A DNA stretch of 64,000 nucleotides from Helichrysum umbraculigerum (GCA_949592205.1 CATIUR010000006.1:62740001-62804000); one strand, 5' to 3'. Positions 1-11,828 are shown, numbered from the stretch's first letter. The notes: generated by a model from the letters alone, not told the origin. Translations and numbers: made by a program.

Positions 1-685
1 TCATCTTTGCGGCTCCTATTTCAAAAAATACATATTCCCTGTATTAGAATTGCAATTCTCTTGGCAATTTTTATTCCATATCAGCTTAGCAATGAATCTT
101 TCTCCATCAACTGCAGCTCAGATATGTCTCATTGATTTTCAGTCGGTTAAAGCTGCATGAGAAGGATATTTGCATATAAAATTTCCTTCACAGGTGTCTT
201 CTCTCTGATGACAAGTGCACTGTGATAAGGTATATTCTCACTGATGAGATTGTATTCACTGACGCTATCTCTATATCTCTCCCTGATAAAGCTTTAAATC
301 ATATGCCAAGAAAGATGAATGTTTGGCCTGATTTCACTCTGGTTGAAGGTCTTCCCGTTTACAAAATGACATCTATCAAAGGAATGTGAGTCAAAGCTGA
401 AGATATCAAAAGTTGCTGAATCTCTTGATCGCTGAAGAAGATTGTCTTATCTAAATCAGATTATAGTATTGTAACTGAAAATGATCATGTACTTTATATT
501 TTTAGTTTCAACAATATTTAAACTTTAGTGCAAAACTCAGATCATATCAAAAGAATCCAAAAAGAAAGTTGAATGGATCACAAGTATATAGTCACTGAAT
601 GTTTAAAATCTTAAACACTGACTATAAACTTTCACAGCAACAAGTTTGTCTAGGGAGCTTCAATCACAATCATTTAGGGGGAGAT
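1..685 (+). mobile_element. Degenerate 3' internal end of a Ty1/copia element
   Basis: The stretch ends in a purine-rich tract (TTAGGGGGAGA, 674-684) directly before an LTR that starts TGTTG, the usual copia 3' layout. An open stretch at about 180-390 reads as protein-like sequence (containing DKALNHMPRKMNVWPDF) and stops near 388. It is broken upstream by stops and probable frameshifts, so it is a decayed ORF fragment. I do not recognise the protein; it could be gag or the end of an extra ORF after pol. No RT or integrase motif is visible, and the 5' part of the element lies outside the window. Confidence 0.5.
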
Positions 686-1670
686 TGTTGAGTCACTGGT
701 CGCTGACCACGATGAAGTCACTGGTCGCTGACCAACTCAACTGTACACTGCTCAATGAAGAAATGGATTGTATCGAAGCTGCTGTTGCTAATGATAGGTT
801 TCGCTGATCGTCATTCATTCTGTTCGATATTCTGAGGAAGATTTAATGCTCAACTTGGTGTGTCGCTGATCTACGTCAGCGAGAGTATTACTTCTTCAAA
901 TCAATAAAGGCAAAAGTCACTGCCTGAATAACAGCTAGTCACTGAAGATCTGTTGTTCAATTCATTCTACAAGAGCATGTTAGCTCGCAGTGAGTGAGGA
1001 GGATTACCGCATCTTCAGTAACTATTCAATAAAGCCTCTCTATCATCAAGTACTGTACTTATCTATACATCAGCAAGAGTGTTCCAGTTCGAAGTATGTC
1101 TGAAAGATTACGTGGCAGCAAGTGATTGGTTTTAAGGTAACGAGATATTTGCGGTAACAGAATTGGGACCCGCAGAATGTCGGTTTATCAGAGATCAGGA
1201 CCAATCAAGCAGCGACACGTGTCCATCCAAGATCCTATTTTATAGGCGATATTTTAGGAACTCTTGTAGTATAAATAGTTCAGTGTATTGTACTATTGAG
1301 GCTAGTCGTCATATGCACCGTTCTTCTGTTTGTCAGAGAACTAGTTTGTCTAGGTGTATGTTAAGACTCAGCGAGGTTAACTATTAGCGTGTATGTCCAC
1401 TGTAGTTAATTCTCTTCATTGTAATAATCTAGCTAAGTGTTTGAATTGGATTAACTTTGGTTAATCCATTCCGCATTCAACACTTTGTGAATTTAATAAA
1501 TACAATTCACTTTCAGCTACTATTACTTGTCGTTCTTTAATTCTGTTATATCTTTAATCTGTTATTTCAATACCGTCATACTCTGTTATAGATAATCAAT
1601 TTAAAACAATCTGAAACACTTGGTAAAATCTGAAATTGTTTTTAAATTGTATTCAACCCCCCCTTCTACA
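686..1670 (+). repeat. Ty1/copia 3' LTR (985 bp)
   Basis: It begins TGTTG after the polypurine tract and ends CCCTTCTACA, giving TG...CA termini. A TATA box (TATAAATAG, 1270-1278) lies about 400 bp before the end, as expected for an LTR promoter. The C-run just before the terminal CTACA is typical of copia U5 ends. The length suits the long-LTR copia lineages (SIRE/Maximus), but without pol the lineage is uncertain. The next five bases (ATTAA, 1671-1675) would be the target-site duplication. Confidence 0.65.
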
Positions 1671-2232
1671 ATTAAACTTTACACTTTGTGATTCCAAATA
1701 TCTAATTAATAGTGAATACGGGACTATCAGAGTATTTTAAGAAAATTGTGATACAAGTGCATGAACTTGTATATATATATGAGATAGTTGAACATGAAAT
1801 GCTTATGTGTAAATCAACTAAAGGTGTATAATTTGATGAAAATAGGTTGAATAAGACACTTAGCATTGACGAAGTGTTTGGTACTCAATGTACTATAAGT
1901 AGTAAGAGATGTAAATAGTAACTTAATATGGAATCAGGCAATAAAGAGGTTGATTGATGTATGTGTATTAGACATTGTGCCTATGTTAATAATATATTGA
2001 AAATAGTGTTGAATGTCTATGTCGACTGTACATACCTAATGATATAAGTAGTTTGTAATTAAAGTGATAAGTTGAATATTGTAACAAGTTAATATTGGTA
2101 ATATACCTACTATGATGGGTTGTTATAATTGTGCAAATGGTTGATATTATTGTTGTGATATATGTGAGAGTAAAAAGTTAATCACTTTAAAGATCAATGG
2201 TATGAAGTGGCCTGAGAATAAAGTGTGACTGA

Positions 2233-2271
2233 CATAATATGACGACGTCTGGCCAACGTATTTATATTATG
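2233..2271 (+). promoter_or_regulatory. Conserved retroelement hairpin with TGGCCA loop, copy 1
   Basis: The outer stem CATAATAT (2233-2240) pairs with ATATTATG (2264-2271). The inner stem ACGT (2245-2248) pairs with ACGT (2256-2259). The seven-base loop CTGGCCA contains the self-complementary hexamer TGGCCA (2250-2255). The same structure occurs in four other places in the window. Function unknown; a genome dimerisation or packaging signal is an inference. Confidence 0.7.
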
Positions 2272-3659
2272 CCATTTCACATGAAATTATTGAGGCTACC
2301 AAGTACCAGAGAAATTGTTGTGACTTTAAAATTGGTAAGTTTTCAATGTTGACATATGAGTGAGAGAGAGAGAGTCAGAGAAGACTAAAATGAAATGGTA
2401 GTAAAGTATTAAATTATTGTATTAATGAGTTACTATTAATAACAGAAATTTATAAATATATATAGAGAGAGAGCCTTTTGATTGAAACTGTGAAAATTGA
2501 TAGTTATATTATTATTAATTGAGAATTGTGTGAAATTTGATTGTTATTATATGCTTAATATCGAGGTAAAATGAAAAGTTACATATAAAAGAGAATAAAA
2601 TATGAAATAATCTTATGAAGAGATTAAAGAGATATGGTTGATTGATGGAATATTGAGAAAATTGTGCGTTGATTAGCACATTTTGATGGAGAGGTACTTG
2701 CGCTCGGATGGCAATGTACCTGTTGATGGGAAACTTGGTAATTATCCAATTTGAATTGGTACTAAGTGACTTGGTGATTAAGTGATAATGGTTTTAACCA
2801 TGAGAATTGACTTGTATTTTGCTTGTTAATATGTGAATAGTGTTATATGATTTTGAGATATTTTTAAATAAAAGATTATCATATACATTGGTGATATGTG
2901 ATACTAGCATAAATGCTAATTATGAATTAAAATTAAAATTTCATTGTTGATAGGTGTATTGTGATTACATAATCACTGTTTTGTTGTTTAAAGGGATATA
3001 AATCATATTGATTTTAAAGATTATAGCATGTTAATAATTTCTAGTGGTAAAGAGTATGTTATTGGGCATGGTCATGTTATTCACTTGTGTTAAGTGATTA
3101 CATGTTTTAAAGTGATTAATTGGGAATAATTCACTTAAGTGATCATAATGTGCATGAAAAATATGAGTTAGATACATTTTATATATTGAGATAAGAAATA
3201 GAAACATGTACATGCGGATATGTGTATGTAGATAGAATTGAAATTGTGTGCATATAGTTAAGAATTGCTCAAGGGAGTAATTATGATAAGTGATAATATC
3301 ATGCTTATTGTTGGATAATGTGATTAGTATTAGAGTATTAGTAAATTAAATGGAGTATAAGACACAATTTATGTATTGCGTGAATTAAATTGAGATACAC
3401 ACTAGTGTGTGTGAGTCGATGAAATAATATATATGTAGGAACATGGTGTGTGTAGTGAAATGTATGCATAAGCATGTCATGCATAGGTGATTTAGTTTCT
3501 ATACACAATTTAGGTGAATATAGTGATGAGTAATTACGTTGTTAGAGTAGTATGAAGAGTGCAATGTTAATAAACTGGAAATATGGTGTTAGTAGAATCT
3601 CATTTAAGGAATGAGATATGTCAAGTAATTAAGTACTTTAGAATAATCAAGGTTGATTA

Positions 3660-3696
3660 GATTTCGAGGACGAAATCTCTTTAAGGGGGAAAGATT
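3660..3696 (+). promoter_or_regulatory. End-of-pol palindrome and polypurine tract, unit 1
   Basis: GATTTCGAGGACGAAATC (3660-3677) is a 7-bp inverted repeat with a 4-nt loop. It is also the DNA behind the conserved C-terminal GFRGRN of Tekay-type polyproteins. The following TTTAAGGGGGAAAGA is the plus-strand priming tract before the LTR at 3697. Pol itself is absent here. Confidence 0.75.
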
Positions 3697-4970
3697 TGTA
3701 ACATCCTCAAATTGGGCCTAGGAGTAATAGGTATTTTCTGTAAATTTTAAATGAGATTTAAAATTGTAGTTGTGTTTGATTGTAAAATTTTAATATGTCA
3801 ATAAGCCTCAGGAAATATTGTGATTAGTGAAATATTGTTTGTTTTAAATAAATCTAGTTGACGGTAAAACAAAATAGTTTTCCTCGCAAATGATTTTTAA
3901 GTTCCAGACAATAATAAGTACGGGGAATAAAATTTAACACTTATAGGATAAGTGTTATATGATTGAGTCGGTTTATAACCACACACACACATACATACGT
4001 ACGTATCATACATTCATACATACACACAAACCCTAACTTAAAACTTGAAGAGAACATCAAATTGGAGCTACAAAATTCGGACTCAAGCTTCAAGAGGATA
4101 GATTATCATCTTCTAATCCTTCCTTTCATCTAGTAAGTCTCTAGTTCATGATGTATGAACCCTAGAAATTTGAGGGTTTTAGGGTTCTTGGTGATAATTC
4201 GAAATTAGGGTTTGATTATGTGATATTGTTGTTAATTAAGCTTGTTATTGTTGATTACTAACAAGATTCAAGTTAAACTTTGTAAATTTAAGTTGGTTCT
4301 TTGGGTTTATCATGATTTTGATAGGTTAATGCCTTTAATCCGAAAATTGAGGCTTAAGTTGGTGAAAGTGATGATGGGTATACTTGTTATTGATGTTAAG
4401 TAACATGATTCATGCTTAAGTTATAGGTTTGAATTAGGGTTCATGAGTTTTATAGGAAATTTGATGATTTTGATGGGTTAATGGTGATTATCATAAACTA
4501 AAGATTGATATTAGTTGAAATGGTGTTAATATGTGTTAGTATGAAGGTTAGTAGCTTTAATCTAACCTAATAATGGATTAACCAAGTTAAGTGAATGGTA
4601 ATTCAAGTGAAATTGTGAAAGTGTGATGATTAGGTGTTAATCACCATGATTGATAATAAAAAGAGGTTATTATAGAGTAGCTAGTAAAAGGTGAGTTAGT
4701 ATATGAAATTGTTAATCATTGAAACTAAGAGGATCATGTTGGTTAGTGACAACTAGTGGTGGATTAATGTGATTTTATGATCATAATTTGATAGTGATGA
4801 TGATTTAGTGATGTTAAATTAGTTATTTATAATCTTAGATTGAATTGTGATTAAATGATTATAACTAGGTAATTAATTTGAAAAGTTGAATACTTGAATG
4901 CTTGAATCAAGTATAACCAATTCCATGGGAGTGATGGATTGATGATTTGGATTAACTAATTATTGTGTTG
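3697..4970 (+). repeat. Truncated gypsy LTR (first 1,274 bp)
   Basis: Starts TGTAACATCC after the polypurine tract. It ends abruptly at the duplication junction, where internal sequence resumes. It includes a block around 3853-3928 (TTTTTAAGTTCCAGACAATA core) conserved in all LTRs of this group, and a possible splice donor GTAAGT at 4133. Confidence 0.8.
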
Positions 4971-5500
4971 TAATTAATAGTGAATACGGGACTATCAGAG
5001 TATTTTAAGAAAATTGTGATACAAGTGCATGAACTTGTATATATATATGAGATAGTTGAACATGAAATGCTTATGTGTAAATCAACTAAAGGTGTATAAT
5101 TTGATGAAAATAGGTTGAATAAGACACTTAGTATTGACGAAGTGTTTGGTACTCAATGTACTATAAGTAGTAAGAGATGTAAATAGTAACTTAATATGGA
5201 ATCAGGCAATAAAGAGGTTGATTGATGTATGTGTATTAGACATTGTGCCTATGTTAATAATATATTGAAAATAGTGTTGAATGTCTATGTCGACTGTACA
5301 TACCTAATGATATAAGTAGTTTGTAATTAAAGTGATAAGTTGAATATTGTAACAAGTTAATATTGGTAATATACCTACTATGATGGGTTGTTATAATTGT
5401 GCAAATGGTTGATATTATTGTTGTGATATATGTGAGAGTAAAAAGGTAATCACTTTAAAGATCAATGGTATGAAGTGGCCTGAGAATAAAGTGTGACTGA

Positions 5501-5539
5501 CATAATATGACGACGTCTGGCCAACGTATTTATATTATG
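5501..5539 (+). promoter_or_regulatory. Conserved TGGCCA-loop hairpin, copy 2
   Basis: Copy inside the second duplicated unit, identical to that at 2233-2271: outer 8-bp stem, inner ACGT stem, loop with TGGCCA. Confidence 0.7.
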
Positions 5540-6927
5540 CCATTTCACATGAAATTATTGAGGCTACCAAGTACCAGAGAAATTGTTGTGACTTTAAAAT
5601 TGGTAAGTTTTCAATGTTGACATATGAGTGAGAGAGAGAGAGTCAGAGAAGACTAAAATGAAATGGTAGTAAAGTATTAAATTATTGTATTAATGAGTTA
5701 CTATTTATAACAGAAATTTATAAATATATATAGAGAGAGAGTCTTTTGATTGAAACTGTGAAAATTGATAGTTATATTATTATTAATTGAGAATTGTGTG
5801 AAATTTGAATGTTATTATATGCTTAATATCGAGGTAAAATGAAAAGTTACATATAAAAGAGAATAAAATATGAAATAATCTTATGAAGAGATTAAAGAGA
5901 TATGGTTGATTGATGGAATATTGAGAAAATTGTGCGTTGATTAGCACATTTTGATGGAGAGGTACTTGCGCTCGGATGGCAATGTACCTGTTGATGGGAA
6001 ACTTGGTAATTATCCAATTTGAATTGGTACTAAGTGACTTGGTGATTAAGTGATAATGGTTTTAACCATGAGAATTGACTTGTATTTTGCTTGTTAATAT
6101 GTGAATAGTGTTATATGATTTTGAGATATTTTTAAATAAAAGATTATCATATACATTGGTGATATGTGATACTAGCATAAATGCTAATTATGAATTAAAA
6201 TTTAAATTTCATTGTTGATAGGTGTATTGTGATTACATAATCACTGTTTTGTTGTTTAAAGGGATATAAATCATATTGATTTTAAAGATTATAGCATGTT
6301 AATAATTTCTAGTGGTAAAGAGTATGTTATTGGGCATGGTCATGTTATTCACTTGTGTTAAGTGATTACATGTTTTAAAGTGATTAATTGGGAATAATTC
6401 ACTTAAGTGATCATAATGTGCATGAAAAATATGAGTTAGATACATTTTATATATTGAGATAAGAAATAGAAACATGTACATGCGGATATGTGTATGTAGA
6501 TAGAATTGAAATTGTGTGCATATAGTTAAGAATTGCTCAAGGGAGTAATTATGATAAGTGATAATATCATGCTTATTGTTGGATAATGTGATTAGTATTA
6601 GAGTATTAGTAAATTAAATGGAGTATAAGACACAATTTATGTATTGCGTGAATTAAATTGAGATACACACTAGTGTGTGTGAGTCGATGAAATAATATAT
6701 ATGTAGGAACATGGTGTGTGTAGTGAAATGTATGCATAAGCATGTCATGCATAGGTGATTTAGTTTGTATACACAATTTAGGTGAATATAGTGATGAGTA
6801 ATTGCGTTGTTAGAGTAGTATGAAGAGTGCAATGTTAATAAACTGGAAATATGGTGTTAGTAGAATCTCATTTAAGGAATGAGATATGTCAAGTAATTAA
6901 GTACTTTAGAATAATCAAGGTTGATTA

Positions 6928-6964
6928 GATTTCGAGGACGAAATCTCTTTAAGGGGGAAAGATT
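6928..6964 (+). promoter_or_regulatory. End-of-pol palindrome and polypurine tract, unit 2
   Basis: Second copy of the GATTTCGAGGACGAAATC palindrome and the purine tract, directly before the complete LTR at 6965. Confidence 0.75.
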
Positions 6965-8337
6965 TGTAACATCCTCAAATTGGGCCTAGGAGTAATAGGT
7001 ATTTTCTGTAAATTTTAAATGAGATTTAAAATTGTAGTTGTGTTTGATTGTAAAATTTTAATATGTCAATAAGCCTCAGGAAATATTGTGATTAGTGAAA
7101 TATTGTTTGTTTTAAATAAATCTAGTTGACGGTAAAACAAAATAGTTTTCCTCGCAAATGATTTTTAAGTTCCAGACAATAATAAGTACGGGGAATAAAA
7201 TTTAACACTTATAGGATAAGTGTTATATGATTGAGTCGGTTTATAACCACACACACACATACATACGTACGTATCATACATTCATACATACACACAAACC
7301 CTAACTTAAAACTTGAAGAGAACATCAAATTGGAGCTACAAAATTCGGACTCAAGCTTCAAGAGGATAGATTATCATCTTCTAATCCTTCCTTTCATCTA
7401 GTAAGTCTCTAGTTCATGATGTATGAACCCTAGAAATTTGAGGGTTTTAGGGTTCTTGGCGATAATTCGAAATTAGGGTTTGATTATGTGATATTGTTGT
7501 TAATTAAGCTTGTTATTGTTGATTACTAACAAGATTCAAGTTAAACTTTGTAAATTTAAGTTGGTTCTTTGGGTTTATCATGATTTTGATAGGTTAATGC
7601 CTTTAATCCGAAAATTGAGGCTTAAGTTGGTGAAAGTGATGATGGGTATACTTGTTATTGATGTTAAGTAACATGATTCATGCTTAAGTTATAGGTTTGA
7701 ATTAGGGTTCATGAGTTTTATAGGAAATTTGATGATTTTGATGGGTTAATGGTGATTATCATAAACTAAAGATTGATATTAGTTGAAATGGTGTTAATAT
7801 GTGTTAGTATGAAGGTTAGTAGCTTTAATCTAACCTAATAATGGATTAACCAAGTTAAGTGAATGGTAATTCAAGTGAAATTGTGAAAGTGTGATGATTA
7901 GGTGTTAATCACCATGATTGATAATAAAAAGAGGTTATTATAGAGTAGCTAGTAAAAGGTGAGTTAGTATATGAAATTGTTAATCATTGAAACTAAGAGG
8001 ATCATGTTGGTTAGTGACAACTAGTGGTGGATTAATGTGATTTTATGATCATAATTTGATAGTGATGATGATTTAGTGATGTTAAATTAGTTATTTATAA
8101 TCTTAGATTGAATTGTGATTAAATGATTATAACTAGGTAATTAATTTGAAAAGTTGAATACTTGAATGCTTGAATCAAGTATAACCAATTCCATGGGAGT
8201 GATGGATTGATGATTTGGATTAACTAATTATTGTGTTGTAATTACTTGATTGAGTTATTTAGATTTTGATTATATTTATGTGATGGTATTTTACATTGAT
8301 ACAAGTAACTGACTTGTGTATTTTGTTGTATTTCCAG

Positions 8338-8391
8338 ATATGGAGAAGACTCAGTGATATTAGAATACTGAGTGGGCGACTATGGTAGTCG
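8338..8391 (+). other. Predicted 54-nt LTR micro-exon
   Basis: The segment is preceded by a pyrimidine-rich stretch ending CCAG and followed by GTGAGT. Inside it, ACTCAGT (8349-8355) pairs with ACTGAGT (8367-8373). Segments of exactly the same length with matching borders occur in the two related elements (42862-42915 and 57441-57494). It has no useful reading frame in common with them, so if spliced it is probably untranslated. Confidence 0.45.
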
Positions 8392-8831
8392 GTGAGTTGA
8401 CTTAGATCTCTCACTATGATTTAGTGATCACTTATGTGGTTACTTCAAGTGTTATGCGATTTATTTATGTGTTAAGTTGAATTGAGAATTGGTGATCAAG
8501 TGTTAAGTGACATATTGGTAATTATGTTAAGGAGGTCAACTTTGTTGGACGATGTTGTTACAGGTTAGTCAACACAAGAGTTGTGAACATGTGTTGTGAA
8601 TAGAGCTTGTGTTGACTAAAGGTAGCAAACCGTTATCGGTTAACCACTGTATTGGCATGCAGTTGGTGTAAGTGTCGCTTGGTGGGCCACCGCGGCTGAG
8701 GGTGCCACAAGGGCCACCGATCCTCTAGTGATGTTGAGTCAAAGTGTTAAATGTGGTGAACTCATGATGTTAAACTAAGTTGTATTGTTAGTGATGAGTT
8801 ACCTCACTTAGCTTCATGCTAATCCCGTTGT

Positions 8832-8880
8832 TTACTCCTTGCAGGTTAATATCTCTTGTTACGGGTGGGTCAAGGAGTAA
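8832..8880 (+). promoter_or_regulatory. LTR hairpin around a predicted splice acceptor
   Basis: TTACTCCTTG (8832-8841) pairs perfectly with CAAGGAGTAA (8871-8880). A candidate acceptor (TTGCAG, ending 8844) lies immediately after the 5' arm. The related elements have the same fold with changed but still complementary arms. Confidence 0.5.
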
Positions 8881-9252
8881 CTGAAGAATGTTTGACTAGA
8901 ATTACTCTGATTTTGTTTGAAACAATTTAAAATGTTTTGTTATATAATGTACAGGATACAAGTGATGGTTTTGTAAACATTTATAATCGGTGTTTATAAC
9001 TTGGTTAATTTTGAATATGGTGACATGTCATTTTATAGGTATATGTTTTGGGACTTGAGCTTCCGAGTTTTTTTAAAAAAAAAAAAAAAAAGGTATAGTA
9101 AATGTGGTGTGTTATAAATTTTATAGTAAATGTGGTGTGTTATAATATGCTACTAAGTTTATTATATCGCACCTTAGTAAATATTATATCGCACCTTATT
9201 ATCAAGGTTTTTGACAATCTTCTTTTTATATGTATGCTGAATGTTTACTTTT

Positions 9253-9468
9253 TTTTTAGAAAAAGCAAGATTTAATTAAACACATCCAAACTATTTACAC
9301 ACACCAGTAGCCATACACTTTCACACTTACAAAGACAACAACAACCGCCATTTTGCTGCTGTCTGCTGACCTCCATACTTCCCACCCCACTGAATCTGCC
9401 TAACCAACACAGCCGCCATTTTCTGCTGCTATCCGTTATCATCACCCCATACTTCTGTTATTTCCTGT
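9253..9468 (-). mobile_element. Small retroposed fragment with 15-bp target duplication
   Basis: The insert is flanked by direct copies of TGAATGTTTACTTTT (9238-9252 and 9469-9483). Read on the minus strand it ends in TTGCTTTTTCT followed by an A-run. A poly(A) tail plus a long TSD indicates L1-type retroposition of a LINE 3' end, SINE or processed transcript. The body repeats GCCGCCATTTTGCTGCTG-like words. No ORF was recognised. Confidence 0.6.
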
Positions 9469-9504
9469 TGAATGTTTACTTTTAATTATTAACATGTAGT
9501 GTCA

Positions 9505-9775
9505 GCAACAAAAAGGAGAGTGGGAGTGCGGGTACTACATTATGAAATGGATGCATCAATTTATCCTTTTTGAGCAGCACCAGTTTCACGAGAAAGTAAG
9601 TGATAGGAAACTATAATGTGCATTTTGTAAGTTGCACCAGATCTCTATTTGCTAACTAACATTTGTCATTTTGACTTTCATGTAGATTCCTTGGAACAGT
9701 GCACAACCCTTTAATGCAAATGAGTTGGATAGAATTGTTGGCATTTGGATATCAGAATATATGTCAAAGCGTTGA
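9505..9775 (+). pseudogene. Ulp1-type cysteine protease C-terminus from a CACTA element
   Basis: An open stretch ending about 9595 contains EWECGYYIMKWM, which matches the C-terminal catalytic region of Ulp1/C48 peptidases in plant CACTA elements (cysteine before GYY). A donor GTAAGT follows at 9596. A second exon begins after TGTAG at 9686 and closes at a TGA ending 9775, with PWNSAQPFNANELDRIV within it. The upstream catalytic His and Asp regions are missing, so this is only the tail of the gene. The retroposed fragment at 9253-9468 sits in the preceding intron or flank. The Ulp1 assignment is from motif recognition. Confidence 0.6.
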
Positions 9776-10338
9776 TCAACTATGTTTAGTGGTACTCGTA
9801 TTGATTAAATATGTAATTTTTAAGCATTTCATGGGTTGATATTTGAAAGAAACCAGTTAGATTGTATACGTTTTGGTTTATCCAGTGATATTAATACGAG
9901 TATTGCTTGTTTGATTTATATTGTGGATTGCGTATTGTGGTTTGTTTAAATTTTGATTGTATAAACAGGTACTTGTATTGTTGTTGTATAATAAAAATTG
10001 GGACAGTGAATGTAGAGGGAAAACTATTAAAAATTTTTTTTGTAAAGAAACCGATTTATAGATGAAAACAGGTCTCTTTTGTCCACCAAAGGAACCAGTT
10101 TTTTTGACAAAACCGGTCTCTTTTGTCCGCCAAAGGCACCGGTTTTAAAACCGGTCTTCACTTTCAAGACCCCTACTGATAGGAACCGGTTATACAACCG
10201 GTCCCTAAGGCCTCAAAAACAGGTTCCTTTGCCTATTTTTTGTAGTAGTGGAGTCATCATAAACATCTCATTTGACACAGTTTTTTTAATTCGTAGTATT
10301 TGAGATTTATAACTGTAATTTTGATATAAAGATTGTTA

Positions 10339-10654
10339 GACTCCTCCCAACAGTGACATTTTACTGACTGGTCAGTTTGTGTCACATCTGCGCCACATCA
10401 GCTTTTTTCCCAACTGACACAAACTGACGCTACACTATCTACAATGAACATCACTTCAGTTTTTTCTGGACCTACATTTACCAATATACCTTTAATTTTA
10501 TACACTAAACAAAAAAAGAAAAAAAAAAAGGAAAGGAAGTTCGTCGGTTTTGCGACGGAAGCCAACCGACGGAAATACTGACGGAGCCGTGCCTATGGGA
10601 CACCTCACGTCAGTTGACAACTGACGTCAACTGACACTACCATTGGGAGGAGTC
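10339..10654. mobile_element. Tourist-like (PIF/Harbinger) MITE, 316 bp
   Basis: Terminal inverted repeats GACTCCTCCCAA (10339-10350) and TTGGGAGGAGTC (10643-10654) are flanked by TTA direct repeats (10336-10338, 10655-10657), the TWA target signature of PIF/Harbinger elements. The inside has internal inverted motifs (GTCAGTTTGTGTCA-like words, CAGTTGACAACTGACG). No coding capacity. Confidence 0.85.
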
Positions 10655-11498
10655 TTATAATTGTTACTCGTGAGTGTTGCAATCATGTACATATACAAAA
10701 TGTACGTTGTAACCACCAAGTAATTTAGAAATTTAGAAGATAAAATAACGTTGAAATTACTTGAACATCATATCATATATGTCGAGATGAAATGTATCAA
10801 GAAAGCTACGTCGTGGTTTTATCTAATCGAATCCGTTCCAATAATCTAGACCCTGCTTGTTATTTACTATTTAATAATGACTGAACTTTAAATAAGATTT
10901 ATTTATCAAGTCATTAATGGTTGTTTGCTTTTCGAGTATTTATACGTTCAACATACAATATTTTTTTTTTATAGTTATATTTGACTTATTCGGAAGAGAC
11001 ATTGTAAAAAAAAGGGCCCTTACAAGGCACGTACTTATAAAAATTAAAAATGTTGTTCCTTTTCAAGGGTGTTCAGGATTGCTTATTTGTAATCGCTTTT
11101 GTGGTTAAAAAAGTAAGTATGCGTCTCCATATTTATTTTTAGGTACTTATTCCTAAAGAAATAAGCAGGTAAGTAGTTTTTTGGAGGGTGTTTGTTTCTG
11201 CCTATCTACTGTAAAAATAAACAACAATAAGCAGATAAACTTGTAAAATAAACAATCCTAAACAATCTCTTAATTACCTATTTTAAAAATTCACATTTGA
11301 ATTGAGATGGGGAAAATTTTATATATTGACAAACAGGATAAAACAAGGAATTTGGTACTTATTTACTACGGGCCTTCGGGAGTACGGGGCCTGGGCTTCT
11401 AGAAATTGCCGCCGAAGGGGCTAAAAGCCTACAACAACTTTTTGATTTATTTCACTAGCCGTCAAAAAGTCAGAGTTGGCTATCAGTATGTCATTCTT
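10655..11498. other. AT-rich stretch without recognised gene
   Basis: I see no ORF with family resemblance and no terminal-repeat structure. Local homopolymers are present. A short GC-rich patch (about 11370-11425) contains GGGCCTTCGGGAGTACGGGGCC. Confidence 0.5.
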
Positions 11499-11828
11499 AC
11501 GTGGCAGCCTTTAAATGCCACGTGGCCCAACAGTCAAGAATTCAAGGCAGTACTCCGCAAGTAATTTGACTAAACGATACTTATCTACTCGGAAATTGAT
11601 TTCTAAACCATTTTTTTTATATAATAATATTTAAGTTTTAATTTATATGTATTTGATGTATTTTAGATTCTTCAAGAAACTTCCATTCTCTCTCGACGTT
11701 ACGTATTGCACATTCATAGTTTCACACCTACCTAGCTGGCTGGCTGGCTACTTAATCCAACTGTGTTCGCCGCCAATTTAAGGATTATATATAGATAAAT
11801 CTTTTAATTTACTGCATTTCATCAAATG
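11499..11828 (+). promoter_or_regulatory. Possible host promoter with ABRE/G-box, heat-shock element and TATA
   Basis: TACGTGGC (11499-11506) and a perfect palindromic G-box GCCACGTGGC (11517-11526) lie close together, an ABRE-like pair. A three-unit heat-shock element TTC-AA-GAA-AC-TTC runs 11671-11683. A TATATATA run follows at about 11785-11792. The first ATG is at 11826, in an 'AAATGGG' context, and opens only a short frame ending in a T-run. Motif order and spacing fit a stress-responsive promoter, but no gene body follows. The promoter may be orphaned, or the motifs coincidental. Confidence 0.3.

Larger units (their letters stand above)
1703..8238 (+). repeat. Tandem duplication, two 3,268-bp units (1703-4970, 4971-8238)
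   Basis: Each unit holds about 2.0 kb of gypsy internal sequence, the polypurine tract and the first 1,274 bp of the LTR. The second unit repeats the first with only scattered single-base differences. TAATTA stands at the start of unit 1 (1703), at the unit junction (4971) and just after unit 2 (8239), a possible microhomology. Only the second unit continues into the rest of the LTR. Confidence 0.9.
1703..9144 (+). mobile_element. Non-coding Ty3/gypsy element (LARD 1), 5'-truncated and rearranged
   Basis: Contains the 3' half of a gypsy internal region and an LTR starting TGTAACATCC, with no gag or pol ORF. The end-of-pol palindrome GATTTCGAGGACGAAATC and the polypurine tract lie directly before the LTR. 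The sequence aligns by eye with the complete element at 41511-49693. No 5' LTR or primer binding site is present. The element has suffered a 3,268-bp tandem duplication, so LTR and internal DNA occur twice. The copia LTR ending at 1670 probably inserted into it. Confidence 0.7.
6965..9144 (+). repeat. Gypsy 3' LTR of LARD 1 (about 2.15-2.18 kb)
   Basis: Starts TGTAACATCC. The terminal GTGTGTTATA occurs twice, at 9116 and 9144, because about 28 bp (TATAGTAAATGTGGTGTG...) is tandemly repeated, so the exact end is ambiguous. Near the end is a homopolymer T/A tract (9068-9091). It carries the shared 54-nt micro-exon-like segment (8338-8391) and the hairpin at 8832-8880 described separately. Confidence 0.75.
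9145..10250 (+). mobile_element. CACTA (En/Spm) transposon remnant, 3' end
   Basis: The right terminus at 10231-10250, read on the minus strand, begins CACTACTACAAAAAATAGGC, a classic CACTA terminal repeat. Subterminal DNA (about 10060-10205) contains repeated ACCGGT/AACCGG motifs in both orientations, the usual transposase-binding arrangement. Upstream lie two exons of a Ulp1-like gene of the kind carried by many plant CACTA elements. The left terminus is not visible; the gypsy remnant to the left may have inserted into this element. Confidence 0.8.

Noticed and set aside
3031..3213. 60-codon ORF on the minus strand, repeated at 6299-6481
   Set aside because: It is duplicated only because the whole 3,268-bp unit is duplicated. 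It lies in non-coding LARD interior and has no domain.
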